From positions 28,616,025-28,680,024 of the forward strand of contig CP137671.1 of assembly GCA_037976565.1 (NCBI GenBank): 64,000 bases of DNA. The letters are read 5' to 3'. Position 1 is the stretch's first letter, and every line of letters begins with the position of its first letter. The DNA is from Mesocentrotus franciscanus. Taxonomy: Eukaryota; Echinodermata; Echinoidea; Camarodonta; Strongylocentrotidae. Position numbers and translations under genes: made by a program. The notes under the pieces are model-generated. The model searched no databases. It was not told the DNA's origin and saw only the letters and a program-made list of their open reading frames with translations. Positions 1 to 11,279 of the stretch are shown in pieces.

Positions 1-373
1 ACAACCCGATGTGATTTGTTACTTTCTAACTTAAGCCTACAAAAGGCTAACAATTAAAGAGCGGGGTTTCGAAAACCAATAAAACAATAGGAACGGGCTT
101 AAAATCGTCCATATCGCCCTAAATTACTTTCGGTTACTTAAAATAATAAAATGCCACATTCACTAATGCGCTTAAAATTGTCAGACAACATATTAATTAT
201 TTATACTGTGGAATCGCATTTTGAAACCTGATTAGATTAGTAAAATAAAAGATTAGTAAAATTGACTCGAATGCACTCGAATGGATGCCTCGTGTCATGT
301 TTCATCATTTCTCCTTGCGAAGGCACGTTTAGTGGTCCACCTAGTGGTAAAAAAGGGCCCCATGGCACCCTGT
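1..373. other. No gene seen
   Basis: AT-rich sequence without an ORF, repeat or RNA gene that I can support. Confidence 0.4.
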
Positions 374-880
374 CTAAGAAATGGCCCTCCTTCGTCTGTT
401 GGGCGCTAATATAGCTCTCGGGGACCCGGGATCTGCATTTTGTAGGGGTGTTTGAGCTGTGAAGGTCATTGCTAGAGCTCCTGCATTATCGTCATCCGAT
501 GCCGTTAAACCTCTCTAAGGAGCATTCCCCATATCTCTTCTGACAGCATACTGGTCTTTATCGGGGATATTGCACCTGCTATTACATTTCGTAATGCAAG
601 CACCAGAGACGCACCCAAGCCATAATGCCGCTATTGTAGCCACTGCTATCAAGATACCGCCTTGTTTACCTGGATAACCTATGTTTGGTACCGCCCTCGT
701 CGCCTGAGTTTGGATACATATTTATTATTTGGAGACATTTTGGAAGAGTCCACAGCCAATAATGTCCATATCGAAGTCATTATTGGAATTTAAAAAATTA
801 AGCCGGGTTGATATTCCCCATACGCACCGGTTTACGTCGTGCAAGTCACCACTATTATAGTAGAGGAGGTTCAGTAATAC
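374..880 (-). pseudogene. Decayed coding stretch with a transmembrane segment
   Basis: Read on the minus strand in one frame from a possible splice acceptor (TTTTAG at about 881-886), this stretch looks protein-like. It has a cysteine-containing segment (VNRCVWGIS ... DMDIIGCGLFQNVS), then two adjacent stops, then a hydrophobic segment GGILIAVATIAALWLG followed by CITKCNSRCNIPDKDQ. A further stop is followed by more acidic and arginine-rich residues (ASDDDNAG ... APNRRRR). A strong donor-like CAAGTAAGT lies at about 1030-1038 on the same strand, which would make a 156-base intron. The pattern fits the membrane and tail exon of a single-pass receptor that has decayed. It is not clearly related to the Ig receptors further right. 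The in-frame stops could also mean a chance reading, so confidence is low. Confidence 0.3.
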
Positions 881-1622
881 CTAAAAGTTTTATTTTTTTC
901 AGTATAGAGTAGCTTAGAAAATTTCTGCTCCATTTACTCACGATCAACTTCAAAACAAAAAAAGAACATGGAGACAAAGAGGTAGAAAATGGTAAATTAT
1001 TGATGGAATGATGAAGAGCGGGGCGAGAACTTACTTGGCGGGAACGACGCACTGTAACAAAGCTCGATGAAGAAATGGGCGAATCAAATCGATAAGTGTT
1101 TTCAAGGGCGGAGCATCGTCAGCGACACAGAAGTGGTTTTGTTTAATACAACTGCCTTTCGACTCTTACAAGTTGTTTCTCATTTTATCATTGGTTGAAT
1201 GGTAGCAAGCCTATCCGGAAATGGTTTCAGGCATAGATGACATAGATGATTTCCTTGAATAGGTATGATAAAGTGACGCAGCGTTCGATCTATCTTCATA
1301 ACAAAAACAAATCATAGTGTCCATATCATGAAACCGAAGGTGACGTCAAACTGTTTCTCCGTATGTACCTTAGTGAAGCTCAGTACCACATCCGTGTGGT
1401 TTCACGATCATTCCTCTAGAATCTTATCCAGAAACATACATAAACCATGCCAGAAGAGTTATCCTCTAAACAATTTAAACGTTATTCCTTTCCTCATTTT
1501 CAACACAAAATATAAAGTTCTTATAATGCATTGTGTTTTCCAAACAGTCTTGTTGCGTTTTATTTCATGTAGATGGATCTCTGATTTCTGTTGCAAACAT
1601 TCGTCATTTGTTGGAATTATAG
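881..1622. other. Non-coding, one possible splice donor
   Basis: Apart from a donor-like CAAGTAAGT on the minus strand near 1035, nothing recognisable. The plus-strand ORF at 1328-1693 runs into the adjacent transposon and has no protein-like features. Confidence 0.35.
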
Positions 1623-1625
1623 TTA

Positions 1626-2568
1626 AGCTATGGTCACAACTCAGAGCGGCGACCGACGGATTTGTAGCCTGCTCGGTCGCCGCTGGAATTTAGGCATCGC
1701 CCAACGAATTTTGGAGAAGTCGAGCAGGCTGTAGAGCCCCAGCGATGCCTGGGCGGTGCCATGTCGATTTCCCGTTGGTCGCCGGTCGATTTTAGGTCAA
1801 AACTGGGCGAAATCGACTGATGACTCACCGATTCCCGGGCGGTCTCCCACCGGCCACCGGCTGATTTTAAAGAAATTGCCCGGCGGCCGGCCGGTGATCG
1901 ACGGGGCATCTGCGGGTGTCTCGTAGGGGTAGGGCAGCGTGGGCTGCCTGGGCTGCAGCTGCCTCTTTCTCCTTTTGGGGACGAGACCCTGGTGGGGCTG
2001 CTTTGCCTCTGTCCTTCCCCCTGCCTCCTCCACACAGCCCAGGCTCCTTTCCCCCCACTTGCCCCTGGTTTTTTTTTTGTCGTGTTTTGGGCATTTCTTC
2101 AGTGAAACAAACTTCGGATAGAAATCTAGCTGTTGTCTCTTGTGGAGCGCGCCGAGCAGCCCCTTATATACCCAGCCATGATCGGGCAGACGCCACGGTA
2201 AATCGAGCAGGTGCTGCCCGGACGCCGACCGATTTTGAACTCGCCGCCCAGTGACCGACTGATCTCCCAGCGGCGACCGAGCGGCGACCGCTCGGCAGCC
2301 TTTGACCTAGCGGCTTTGATTTTCGACCTTAATCGCTCGACGGCGAACGCTCGTTTAGGTCGGGCACCGAGCGTATTTTGACGGCGAGTGAAAAATGAGC
2401 AGGCGCCGCCCGAATTTTTACTCCGCGCTAAAACTTCAGCGGCGACCGAGCGATGCCCTAAAACCAAACGGTGCCCGGGCGGCCGCCGCTCGGTGCCCGG
2501 GCGAAATTGGCTAAAAACTCGCCGCCCGGCCGCCGAGTAGGCTACTCTTTTGGGTTGTGACCATAGCT
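1626..2568. mobile_element. GC-rich Harbinger-like non-autonomous DNA transposon
   Basis: The element starts AGCTATGGTCACAAC (1626-1640) and ends with the exact reverse complement (2554-2568). It is flanked on both sides by TTA (1623-1625 and 2569-2571). A 3-bp TTA/TAA target duplication is the mark of PIF/Harbinger transposons; this assignment is inference because no transposase is encoded. The 943-bp interior is far more GC-rich than its surroundings. It consists of repeated permutations of a GCGGCGACCGA / CGGTCGCCG word on both strands, so it can fold extensively. ORFs on both strands inside it are by-products of this GC-rich repetition. Confidence 0.8.
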
Positions 2569-2571
2569 TTA

Positions 2572-3179
2572 GTATTTAGTCATTAGAGTGAGTCATATAT
2601 AGATATATATAACATAGTTAAATATGCTTGAAGCAAACTTTCTCACAAATGCACAATTCTTACAAATGCCTAACTAGCATCTTTATCATCCCTATTCCAG
2701 TAATGATCTTTATAACTTCTCAATTATGATACCACCCACCAGTCAATATACAAAATTCAAGATTAAAGAAATATATATTTCCTTCTTATATGAAATGAAC
2801 ATAAAGGGAATATATTATTTACAATAGAGGAAAGAGGCGCACTATCCTGACAGCGCGAGGCTTGTGATAAGGTCGACTTAACAATACAGATATACATATA
2901 CATTGCCTATCATAATCTAAATAACATACCTATACAGAGAGAAAGAGAGAGAGAGAGAGAGAAGGAGAGAAGGGAAAAAATGAAATAAAAAAAAGAGAGG
3001 TCAAAGAAATAATACAGAAAATTGGGCAAGACATCTATAAAAAAATATGTGCTATACGAGTAATATGTACACATGTATATCTTTATAGTATGAGTTAATG
3101 ATGGGGGAGAAATGCATGTTTTGATAAAATGAATTACAGGATTTAAATTGTTCTAGAGGCCTGGGACCAGTAAAACGGT
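2572..3179. other. AT-rich spacer with short GA microsatellite
   Basis: Contains a (GA)n run at about 2937-2965 and otherwise no gene. Confidence 0.4.
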
Positions 3180-4076
3180 TCGCATTATCATAACTCTATT
3201 CATATTGTATTTATAGATTCCCACTTCCCCTTCCGTACCTCTAATTCGTGATAGTAATCACGTCTTTCTAATCGTTAATGTTTATGACATGCATTTTATT
3301 TCATATTGTATATGTAGTCCGTGCGACACGCCCACACTTTAAAGACCGTTCACGCATATTCATATTCGTACAAGTAGGTGTGGCTAAGTCTCCTTAAAGC
3401 GTAACTTTAGTTTGAAGGAAATAACTAATTCCACTCAGCTGTTTCAAATTCGATAGAGCGCTTTTGTAAATAATCCTTCTCCAGAAAAAAAATACTGAAA
3501 CTGAATAACAAGCGAAAATATATTGTCCAAGGCCATGTCAACAATGCTAACAATTTGTATTATCTTACAAGTGTTTTGATTATTGAAATATACTTCCTCA
3601 ATTGATAAGACAATTAATTATGGTGTATCTTCATAATTATATCGACTCTTATACAATTTTGAAATGGATAAGAATGCTTCTATTTCAAAATAGATATGCG
3701 CATTTGATTTAATAAATATAAGATTCTATCTACTATGCAATCATGTGCAGCCATATCAATGTATCGTATAATTTTTCAGGTTTCGCATGCTTGACTTTCA
3801 AGGTAGACATTATCTAAAATGATTGGACATTTATACTGAGGTTAAATTGTGAAATCTCAAAGTCGTAAAATAGCACAATGCACCAAAGAAAATATCAACA
3901 TGCAGTATAAACCATAATCGATCTCGTCAAACTAAATAACAACGTTCATTCATTAAGTAATCTTAGCTATTAAAATTTAGCCATCTCTTGAAACTGTTTG
4001 ATTCAAAGACTAACCTAAAAGAGGCCGACCTCGTAATCAGGTGGTTGGAGTTAAACTTTTAGCAAAAATGATGAAA

Positions 4077-4310
4077 TTAATAATAATAATAATAATAAAA
4101 ACAATACTACTACTATTACTACTACTTCTACTGCTGCTGCTGCTACTACTACTACTACTACAGTACTACTATTACTAATAATACAACTACTACTAATAAT
4201 AATACTACTATTACTACAACAATAACTACTAATACTAATACTAATACTAATACTAATACTGCTACTAGTACTATTACTTCTACTTCTACTTTTACTATTA
4301 CTACTACGCT
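4077..4310. repeat. Trinucleotide microsatellite (TAA/TAC/TGC)n
   Basis: Imperfect ATA, CTA and CTG triplets over about 230 bases. The serine/valine-rich ORFs across it are translation artefacts. Confidence 0.9.
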
Positions 4311-4380
4311 TACGAAAGGATACACAATTCCTTAGATATGACATAAATTGTGTATCCTATCCTCACTATTGAAGTGTGTA

Positions 4381-4386
4381 TTTATT
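4381..4386 (-). promoter_or_regulatory. Candidate poly(A) signal for receptor copy 1
   Basis: AATAAA on the minus strand, beyond the inserted transposon and conserved in the homologous 3' flank of copy 3. If used, the 3'UTR of copy 1 would contain the whole transposon. Confidence 0.35.
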
Positions 4387-4460
4387 CATATCTATGGACA
4401 CATCAATTCATGTATAGTTCGGCACCACATTTAGACTCCGTTATACGGTCTACATCATCA

Positions 4461-5140
4461 ATGAGTGATTTCAAGTACGGTGTTGGTGTTGGTGTTGGTG
4501 TTGAGAGCGTGGAAAGGCTGCTAAACCGAGCTCCAACACCGACGGTCAGTTTAGAAGGACGATACCGATCACGTTATCGATAGCTCAACACCAGCCTCAA
4601 CGCCGAGTGACGTCACTCTACAGGCGAAAAGTCTTGCGATAAAAGCATAATCCTTTCAGAAATTCCAATGAATTACATCATATCAAATATCAAATGTAAA
4701 GTCATATTAAAAAATGAATAGAGAAAATATCATTTCTCTTGAAAAACGTATATAGCTCCCATCATTTACAGTTGTTTTGACGGGAAAATGGATTTTACCT
4801 TGGCTTGATCGTGAGTTTCTTGACAGATGCACGCATAGTAATACCTGCGGTATACTGCAACACCAACACCAACACCAAACTTGAAATCACGAATTTCCCA
4901 ATCCCTAGGGGCTGGTGTTGGTGAATGGGAAAATTACACGTAAATCGTCAACACCAACCGCGATACTCGGTTCAGCAGACGACATTCAACACCAGCCCTC
5001 AACACAGACTGCCGGAAATGCGTCATATTTTCCGAGGTCAACCTCAACACCAGCATGATTTCAAGTTCGGTGTTGTAGCTGGTGTTGGTGTTCTCACAAC
5101 ACCAACACCAGCTTTCAACACCGTACTTGAAATCACTCAT
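4461..5140. mobile_element. Fold-back/MITE element with GGTGTT repeats at the 3' end of receptor copy 1
   Basis: The left end ATGAGTGATTTCAAGTACGG (4461-4480) recurs inverted at 5121-5140. Both ends continue into runs of GGTGTTG/CAACACC. Internal copies of the same end (ACTTGAAATCACG at about 4878-4890 and GATTTCAAGTTCGGTG at about 5058-5073) suggest nested or duplicated ends. No transposase is encoded. The right end carries the last glutamate codon and the TGA stop of the neighbouring receptor gene. Confidence 0.75.
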
Positions 5141-7262
5141 TGTCGTGCATGCGGCCTGTGTTGCCATCAGTTGGTACAGGTGAGTAGAAGTGATCAAGTG
5201 GAGAGATATTGCTTTGGCGAACGTCTCCTGTCGGATCACTTGGACCCTTACCACAGAGTTGATCTGGAACACGATGGGGAGATAGTGAACTTTGTGGGAT
5301 GGATTGAGACAGTTTTCCCACATTCTTGGTTTTCCGGGTAATGTCTGGTTGGGCATACAAGGCTTCCAACTCTGCTGCAGGTCGTATCGTGCTTCTTATT
5401 ACAGCATCCCCACTGGAGCTCTGTGCTTTGTCAATTAGGGAAGATGAGGTTTCGATCTTGGTGATATCGAGACCAACTCCATCGTGGTCTTCAGATGATT
5501 GAATGGGCCTAAGAAAAGTCGAAAGCATCAAGGATTGGTTTGTTTTCTTGGTGAATATTGTAGCGCCTTTAACGTCAGCCACTGAGGAATACGCGCTGTC
5601 TATATATGGTATCATTGAAAATGGATGATCGACAACTCGCTTTCCAACGCTTTCGTCATAGCACCTATCTCCTGTACCCTCTCCTTGAAAAAAGCCTTCG
5701 ATAATAGGAATGTTGCAAGTAGAAATGCTTTTTGCTGGAAAGGACTCTTCTATGTCACAAAGTACCCGGAGGGTTTGAGGGTTAGCACGATCACTGGACT
5801 GCATCGCCTCTCGATCTGACATGCTGGTGTCCATTGTTTGTGAGTGCTGATTAGAGACAGACCCATGGACACTGGTGTCCATGCTGGGACGAGGCGTGTG
5901 CAGTGAGAAGGTTGTCATTTCATGAGATCTTAAATCATCAACCTCGTCTTCCTCTGCAGCTAAACTCGTTGGAGCATTAGTTGAACTATGCTCTCTCACG
6001 TGATATATATCTTTTCGTAGAAAGTTGATAGCAATGCTAAAAACAAAACACATTATTGCAACGGCCGCTACTGATATCAGCATTACATGAATATTATCCA
6101 AAGATGTGATGTTGCTTTGTTGCGTCGACTGTATCGATTGGCTAGATTTACTTGTTGAGAGGATATCATTCCATTCAGTTGGCCCATCTGTAGTTGCCCG
6201 TGGATCAAGTGTAATATTCACGCTAATGGTTTCACATCGTAGTTCGCCAGTCGGATCGATAGGTTGTTTGCTCTTGCTGGAGGATGTGGCTAAAGTTAAA
6301 TTGTGGTCACCTTCGTACTCTGTTAAGTCTAAAATATCAATGCTGTGGATCTTAGTCGAGGAATGATTCGAGGAATCATGATTTCCAAGACATAGGAATA
6401 AAATGTTATTGCTCATACTATCGAAACTAGACGGCAGTACCTCGCCACTAGCATTGTTCCACCATGTAACTGAAGTACTCTCACTCGTAACGCAACAATT
6501 AAGCTTAGTTTCCAAACTTTGATTGTACTTTACCAGATGGCGTTGTGGCGTGAGAAAATTACATGTGTTTCTTACATTGCTTCTTCCATGAAAAACAACA
6601 CAAACATAGTCAACACCAATCATAGCCTCAATATCGACGTAAACACTGAATTCGTGGGTCAGGATAAAATTGCCGTCGAGCATACGGTCTGGAGCCCGAT
6701 CTTCAAATAGCAAATGATTTCCGGCTAGGAACTCTGCATGTCCGTTGTTACTGACCTGTGTCCACTGACAAGACAGTTGAACCTTCCCTCTATTTCTGGC
6801 CAGACGCGTGATGCATGTGTTATTCGTGTTAGCCACGGTCAAGGCAAACATCAGTGCTGTACACCTGCTCCCAGTTCCTTCATAAATAACGATGATGTGT
6901 TGTCCAGAATCTTCATCTTGGGCAGGTCTAATCAGTACTTCAAACGTGTAGTTTTGGAACGATTCAGTCAACTTATAACGTGTACTGATAGACGACTCGT
7001 TTCTTGTACATTGTAGAGAACTAGTACAGGTCATACTCCGTGATGTATGCAGTGCCATCCACAAAAGTGTTTGGGTTTCCAGTAAGGGCCCTTTCAGATG
7101 AAATCCGACAGATACATCTTGACCATTCAATACCTCGACTGATTCAAATTTGTATTCACACGTATTATTTTCAGACGATGTCCGTCGCACAAACGTGTTC
7201 AGAATGACAAAAAGTAACAGTACCAGTACCTTCCATGTGAGGAAACTTTTCCTACTCCACAT
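5133..7262 (-). CDS. Ig-like single-pass transmembrane receptor, copy 1 (intact)
   Basis: An intronless 709-residue ORF. Residues 1-30 form a signal peptide with a hydrophobic core (VLVLLLFVILN). The ectodomain (about 33-390) has three cysteine-bearing segments that look immunoglobulin-like. The best is at 40-145, with a tryptophan core (LLWMAL) and the edge motif DEDSGQHIIVIYEG. The second (150-245) has LSCQW and the third (250-350) has LNCCV...VTWWNN. There are many N-glycosylation sequons and a Ser/Thr-rich stalk (355-390). The membrane segment is about 391-415, followed by RKD and a roughly 290-residue cytoplasmic tail. The tail contains an MDTS repeat and LYAQPDITRKTK (635-646), which recurs in copy 2. 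An acidic residue before the tyrosine is compatible with phosphotyrosine signalling, but the ligand and pathway are unknown. The stop codon lies inside a transposon terminal repeat. The start chosen is the first Met, directly before the signal peptide. I do not recognise a named gene. Confidence 0.85.
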   Translation of the reverse strand: MWSRKSFLTWKVLVLLLFVILNTFVRRTSSENNTCEYKFESVEVLNGQDVSVGFHLKGPLLETQTLLWMALHTSRSMTCTSSLQCTRNESSISTRYKLTESFQNYTFEVLIRPAQDEDSGQHIIVIYEGTGSRCTALMFALTVANTNNTCITRLARNRGKVQLSCQWTQVSNNGHAEFLAGNHLLFEDRAPDRMLDGNFILTHEFSVYVDIEAMIGVDYVCVVFHGRSNVRNTCNFLTPQRHLVKYNQSLETKLNCCVTSESTSVTWWNNASGEVLPSSFDSMSNNILFLCLGNHDSSNHSSTKIHSIDILDLTEYEGDHNLTLATSSSKSKQPIDPTGELRCETISVNITLDPRATTDGPTEWNDILSTSKSSQSIQSTQQSNITSLDNIHVMLISVAAVAIMCFVFSIAINFLRKDIYHVREHSSTNAPTSLAAEEDEVDDLRSHEMTTFSLHTPRPSMDTSVHGSVSNQHSQTMDTSMSDREAMQSSDRANPQTLRVLCDIEESFPAKSISTCNIPIIEGFFQGEGTGDRCYDESVGKRVVDHPFSMIPYIDSAYSSVADVKGATIFTKKTNQSLMLSTFLRPIQSSEDHDGVGLDITKIETSSSLIDKAQSSSGDAVIRSTIRPAAELEALYAQPDITRKTKNVGKLSQSIPQSSLSPHRVPDQLCGKGPSDPTGDVRQSNISPLDHFYSPVPTDGNTGRMHDNE

Positions 7263-8810
7263 CTTGGTCTTTCGCCTGTAATTTTCGCCTGAACAAATGT
7301 CTGGTCACAATCAAATCACCGTCAAATATCTAATGATGGCGAGTGTTACATGCAAATTCTGTTAAATGCTAGAGAAATAGATGATGAGTAAATGGAATAT
7401 TAAAGCTTGTAAAGGTGAACACGGTAGGACGTTTTATTGAAATCGAGAACAAAGTAAACTAGAATAATTTAACAGATGAGCCCGATATTGATGCAAACGA
7501 AAGTGGAATGCAAATAATGGCGTCTGGTGGAAATCGCCTCGTTCTGTGCAATTGACACGCCCATTTTATTACTATCATAAGCACTCTTAATTAATTTTTA
7601 AAACTAGGCGGGGTTTGAATCACAATGTGAGAAAAAGCACGATCCTTTTATTTGATTGAATTTCATTAATATATTATGGCACTAGGATGAAAGATGGCAC
7701 ACGCAACATATCTTACCATGAAACCGAAAGGTGTATATCACATTTATCATTTTCTTCTGTCACAGACATAGAAATTATACTTCACGACCTTCTTATCTCA
7801 GAAATGATTTATTTATTGAAATCAGAGTTTATCCGTGTTCATGTATTGTTCATCTTCATGATGAAGCACTGAAGCATTATGATTTTCTTGAAACATCTAT
7901 CATTTCTTCATCCCGTTTGGAATGATTGAAAACCAAGTGAAGTCCACACATGATATCTTAATAGTAATATTATGAATATGATGATTACGCTTATATTGCA
8001 TGAATATCTGTGATTGTTATTTGTAAAATATTCTTACTTTATTTTTTGTTGTTGGTATTACGCCTCAAAAGAAATTAAGTATCATGTATCATCAGAATAG
8101 ACAAATGCCATCACATTTCTGGCACTAAAAACTATCCCATTCTTCCTATACCACTCCTTCCAAATAAAACTAATTTTTATTGTTTGAGAAGGGAGTGACC
8201 AAACTGTTTTTACGACATTTTAAAAAGTATCATTATAAGCATGATATCAAATTCAATATATAAAGGGCATTTTAATTCGGTTGCTAATTAGTACCACCAT
8301 TCTGCAAAAACCAAATAAAACTGAAACCCTTCTCTTTGTGGATTCTCTATATATTGTATTGTGATATCTTAATATTGTATTTTAATTTCACCATTTTATC
8401 AACTTCAGTACTTATCAGCCAATACCATCGAATATAATATTGTATCGACATTGATTTAAGTACCCCTGGCCAAAAAGTAATTTCACTCAAGATCTGTTTT
8501 CATACGTGAAAGTTAACAAAAAATTAAGAAGTGTCTTGTGATCACATGACATTTACTTTTAATAATGAAACAGAAAATCCCAAGGTAAGAGTCTTTAGAA
8601 AGTCACTATTGGTCATAAAGTTTTATTTTAATATAGAAAGTGATCACTTACTTTATTTTTTATGGTATAGATCTGTCGAGCCTCAGTGCAGTTTTCCAAG
8701 GGATCGAACCATTGGTTATGTATAACACCAGGAAATTAGCATTTAAATGAGTCAGTGCGAAAGACGATGGGTCCTTGATGTTACGAATATATCGTTTAAA
8801 ACTGTTTGTG
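7263..8810. other. Upstream region of receptor copy 1
   Basis: AT-rich. It should contain the copy 1 promoter, but I see no clear TATA box placed for the Met at 7262. Unlike the flanks of copies 2 and 3, it does not visibly match another flank in the window. Confidence 0.4.
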
Positions 8811-8816
8811 TGACCC

Positions 8817-8960
8817 CCAAAAAAAAAATAAATAAATAAATAAAAATAAAAATAAAATAAAATAAAATAAAATAAAATAAAATAAAATAAAAAATAAATA
8901 AATAAATAAATAAATAAATAAAAAGTAAAATAAAATAAATAAATAAATAAATAAATAAAA
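8817..8960. repeat. (AAATA)n/(AAAT)n microsatellite
   Basis: About 140 bases of alternating AAATA and AAAT units. The Phe/Leu/Tyr-rich minus-strand ORF across it is an artefact. Confidence 0.9.
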
Positions 8961-9059
8961 TCCGTATTTACTCTGTATGTGTACTGGCAGGGTTTTGGAT
9001 GCCATTTTTCCTCCAGAATTTTGATAATGCATACATAATGAAATAGGATATTTATTTAT

Positions 9060-10254
9060 TTTTTTCATTTATTTACATGCATTTATCAAAATTTCCAAGG
9101 TTACATAAAATTACGGCACGGCAATTCATTTAATTTATTTTATTTTATTTGAGCACGCGGGCCTACCTCAGCCCGAAGTCTGTTCTTCCCTAGGGCCGTG
9201 CATACATATAAAAAAGAACATTCATCATTAAGATTACATATATACAAAATATGTACAGGAAAATACATGTAGGAAATAAGGGGGAGACACAAAATATATT
9301 TCACTCATAATGTTCTCTTTTATTCCACGTACATATTAAGGTTACGTTTGAAAATCACATCATTAGGATGATGCACCTTTGAGCTCTGGCGACATTGAGT
9401 TCCAACATTTAGCACCATAATAACTTTAACTCTTTTTCTTAAAACATGATTCCAATTTCGGCAATGAAACATTTTATGTTGAGTATGTTATGTTGCAGTT
9501 CGACCGCTTAAATTCAAATATATATGACAAGTAATTTGGACAACTGCGATTTGAGATTCTGTACATTATTAAAAGAATGTGTTTGTTTCTTCTTATATTT
9601 AAGGAATCAATTTTCAACTGCTGGTACAGGAGGGTTGAGGAATATCTTGCGTCAACTTGTAGTACAGTTTGAAGGGCTCAATTCTGAAGTATCTGAAGCC
9701 TCTTTAAAGAACCTTCCTTTATTTTTCTCCAAACCAACGTCTCAATAGTCTAATTTACTTTGTAATATTGTTTTATGAAACAAAAGTGCAATATTCTGAT
9801 ATATATAGTACCTTATCCTTTTGAGGAAGTACAGCTTTTATATAACATCTTTTCACAAACAATTAAAGAGCTCATCCCAATCGAGACACTGATCGATTTA
9901 TATACCCATATATTCGCAATGGTTCATCTGTTTGAGTTTTAAATCATTGATATATACAAGTGTTACGATATATTACATTTTGTCATTCCGGTTGTTAGAT
10001 ACATAGATGGCAAAAGGAAGGGGGCCTAAATTGGTCTTCTGTGGAATTCCAAGAACTATATTCAACTCGTTTGATCTTACGCCTGTTACAACTGTGGACT
10101 GTTTTCTATCAGTCAGATAATTGAGGAACCATGCACAAGCACATTTATTGAGTCCAATCAATTTAAGCTTATTACGGTCAACCGTATCGAATGCCTGTTT
10201 AAAATCAATTGTTACAATACCAACAATGTCACCTTTATCCATATGTAGCCCTCG
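9060..10254 (-). mobile_element. 3' part of a minus-strand LINE (reverse transcriptase remnant)
   Basis: At 9973-10242 the minus strand encodes a reverse-transcriptase palm fragment: IVTIDFKQAFDTVDRNKL, then CAWFLNYLTDRKQ, then IPQKTNLGPL. The remaining sequence down to a T-rich end near 9060 carries decayed C-terminal coding sequence and a 3' tail. The tail word 'aaggttacataaaattacggcac' is shared with the truncated copy at 11717-11845. The upstream part of the same RT is at 11280-11545, separated by an insertion. It is non-functional, and the clade is uncertain (CR1/jockey-like). Confidence 0.7.
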
Positions 10255-11279
10255 TTACTTTTGTAATAGTAGGGTACCAAAATAGAGATGAGATAAGATG
10301 AGTCTGTAAAACAGGAGGCAAGGAGGAGATGTGTGTTGGTTAAACTCGTGACACGGACTGCCTTTTAATAAACAGTAATAATATAAAACATAGCTGAATA
10401 TTCGTATACAAACAATGTCAAATAATATAAACACAAACACACTTCTATTGTTTCTATCCTACTAATATATATGTTTACATCCAAACTTAGCCATTAGATG
10501 AAATAGCAAAGTAAATATCAACAACATGTCCGTTCCAATATCTAATCAAACACATACTTATCATTCACTGGAATAGATAATTATAGTAACTATTAACATA
10601 ATAACAATTACATGAAACGTATAACTGCTGAATTGCGAAGATAACCAATATCTCTTTTAACTCGACTAAACTCAATAAAGTAAACAAGACGATCGGAAAT
10701 ATGTACTAAATATTTATAACGAAGAAACTATAACTAACATTACACGAATAGACTATAGAGGATTATACATGTCTGACTAATAATATATACATATATATAA
10801 TTATTATGCCTGCGTAAACTGGACATATATAATGCAAATATATGTATAATATAACGCTTCACTTAGTTGTGAGAAAGTTCAATTTTCTCAACTCAAGTTT
10901 CTTCCCTTGAAATAACGATATTTACAAATCAGAACAAATTCATGCATACATCAGAACAACCGCACAAAGTTATATAACAGGATAATATGATTTACTTAAA
11001 AATAAGTATAATACAGAATTTGATAATTTACCTGTAAAACAGGAGGCAAGGAGGAAATATGTGCTAATTGGTTAAACTCGGACTGCGAGGAGTCGAGCGG
11101 GTTCACAAGTTCAAGATAGTTTAGCATATTATAGACAAAGGAACAAAATAATGTTGTGGGGTCACGTGTTAAAGATATTTGCATAAAGTGAGTCATGTAA
11201 AATCCAGCATATTATGTGGCAACAGGGTGGGGGTATATAACTAGTCTTTAAAACCAGTCTCCTGGTTACACATACAATC
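10255..11279. mobile_element. Insertion splitting a LINE reverse transcriptase, with internal direct repeats
   Basis: RT coding sequence stops at about 11280 (ATALLNDTTNW) and resumes at about 10245 (MDKGDIVGIV), so about 1 kb is inserted. Inside it, TGTAAAACAGGAGGCAAGG occurs at about 10304 and again at about 11033, each followed by related sequence ending GGTTAAACTCG. The 730-base spacing of the repeats is compatible with a small LTR-type or tandem-repeat element. I cannot identify a coding domain or a convincing target-site duplication. Confidence 0.45.

Larger units (their letters stand above)
3180..4455. repeat. Duplicated 3' flank of the Ig receptor genes (copy 1 side)
   Basis: This block aligns, with indels, to 25060-26400, the region immediately downstream of receptor copy 3. 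Shared landmarks are the 'gaccgttca-gcatattcatattc' region (3349 onward and 25249 onward), the 'gctgtttcaaat' region (3440 and 25345), and the final 'gtgtatcctatcct' to 'cagttcgg' stretch (4351-4425 and 26290-26370). A tttatt (AATAAA on the minus strand) at 4381-4386 is preserved in the other copy at about 26326 and could be the poly(A) signal of copy 1. The microsatellite at 4077-4310 is an insertion relative to the other copy. Confidence 0.7.

Noticed and set aside
1634..2467. Several Arg/Pro-rich ORFs on both strands
   Set aside because: All lie within the GC-rich transposon and reflect its repeated words; no domain or conserved motif.
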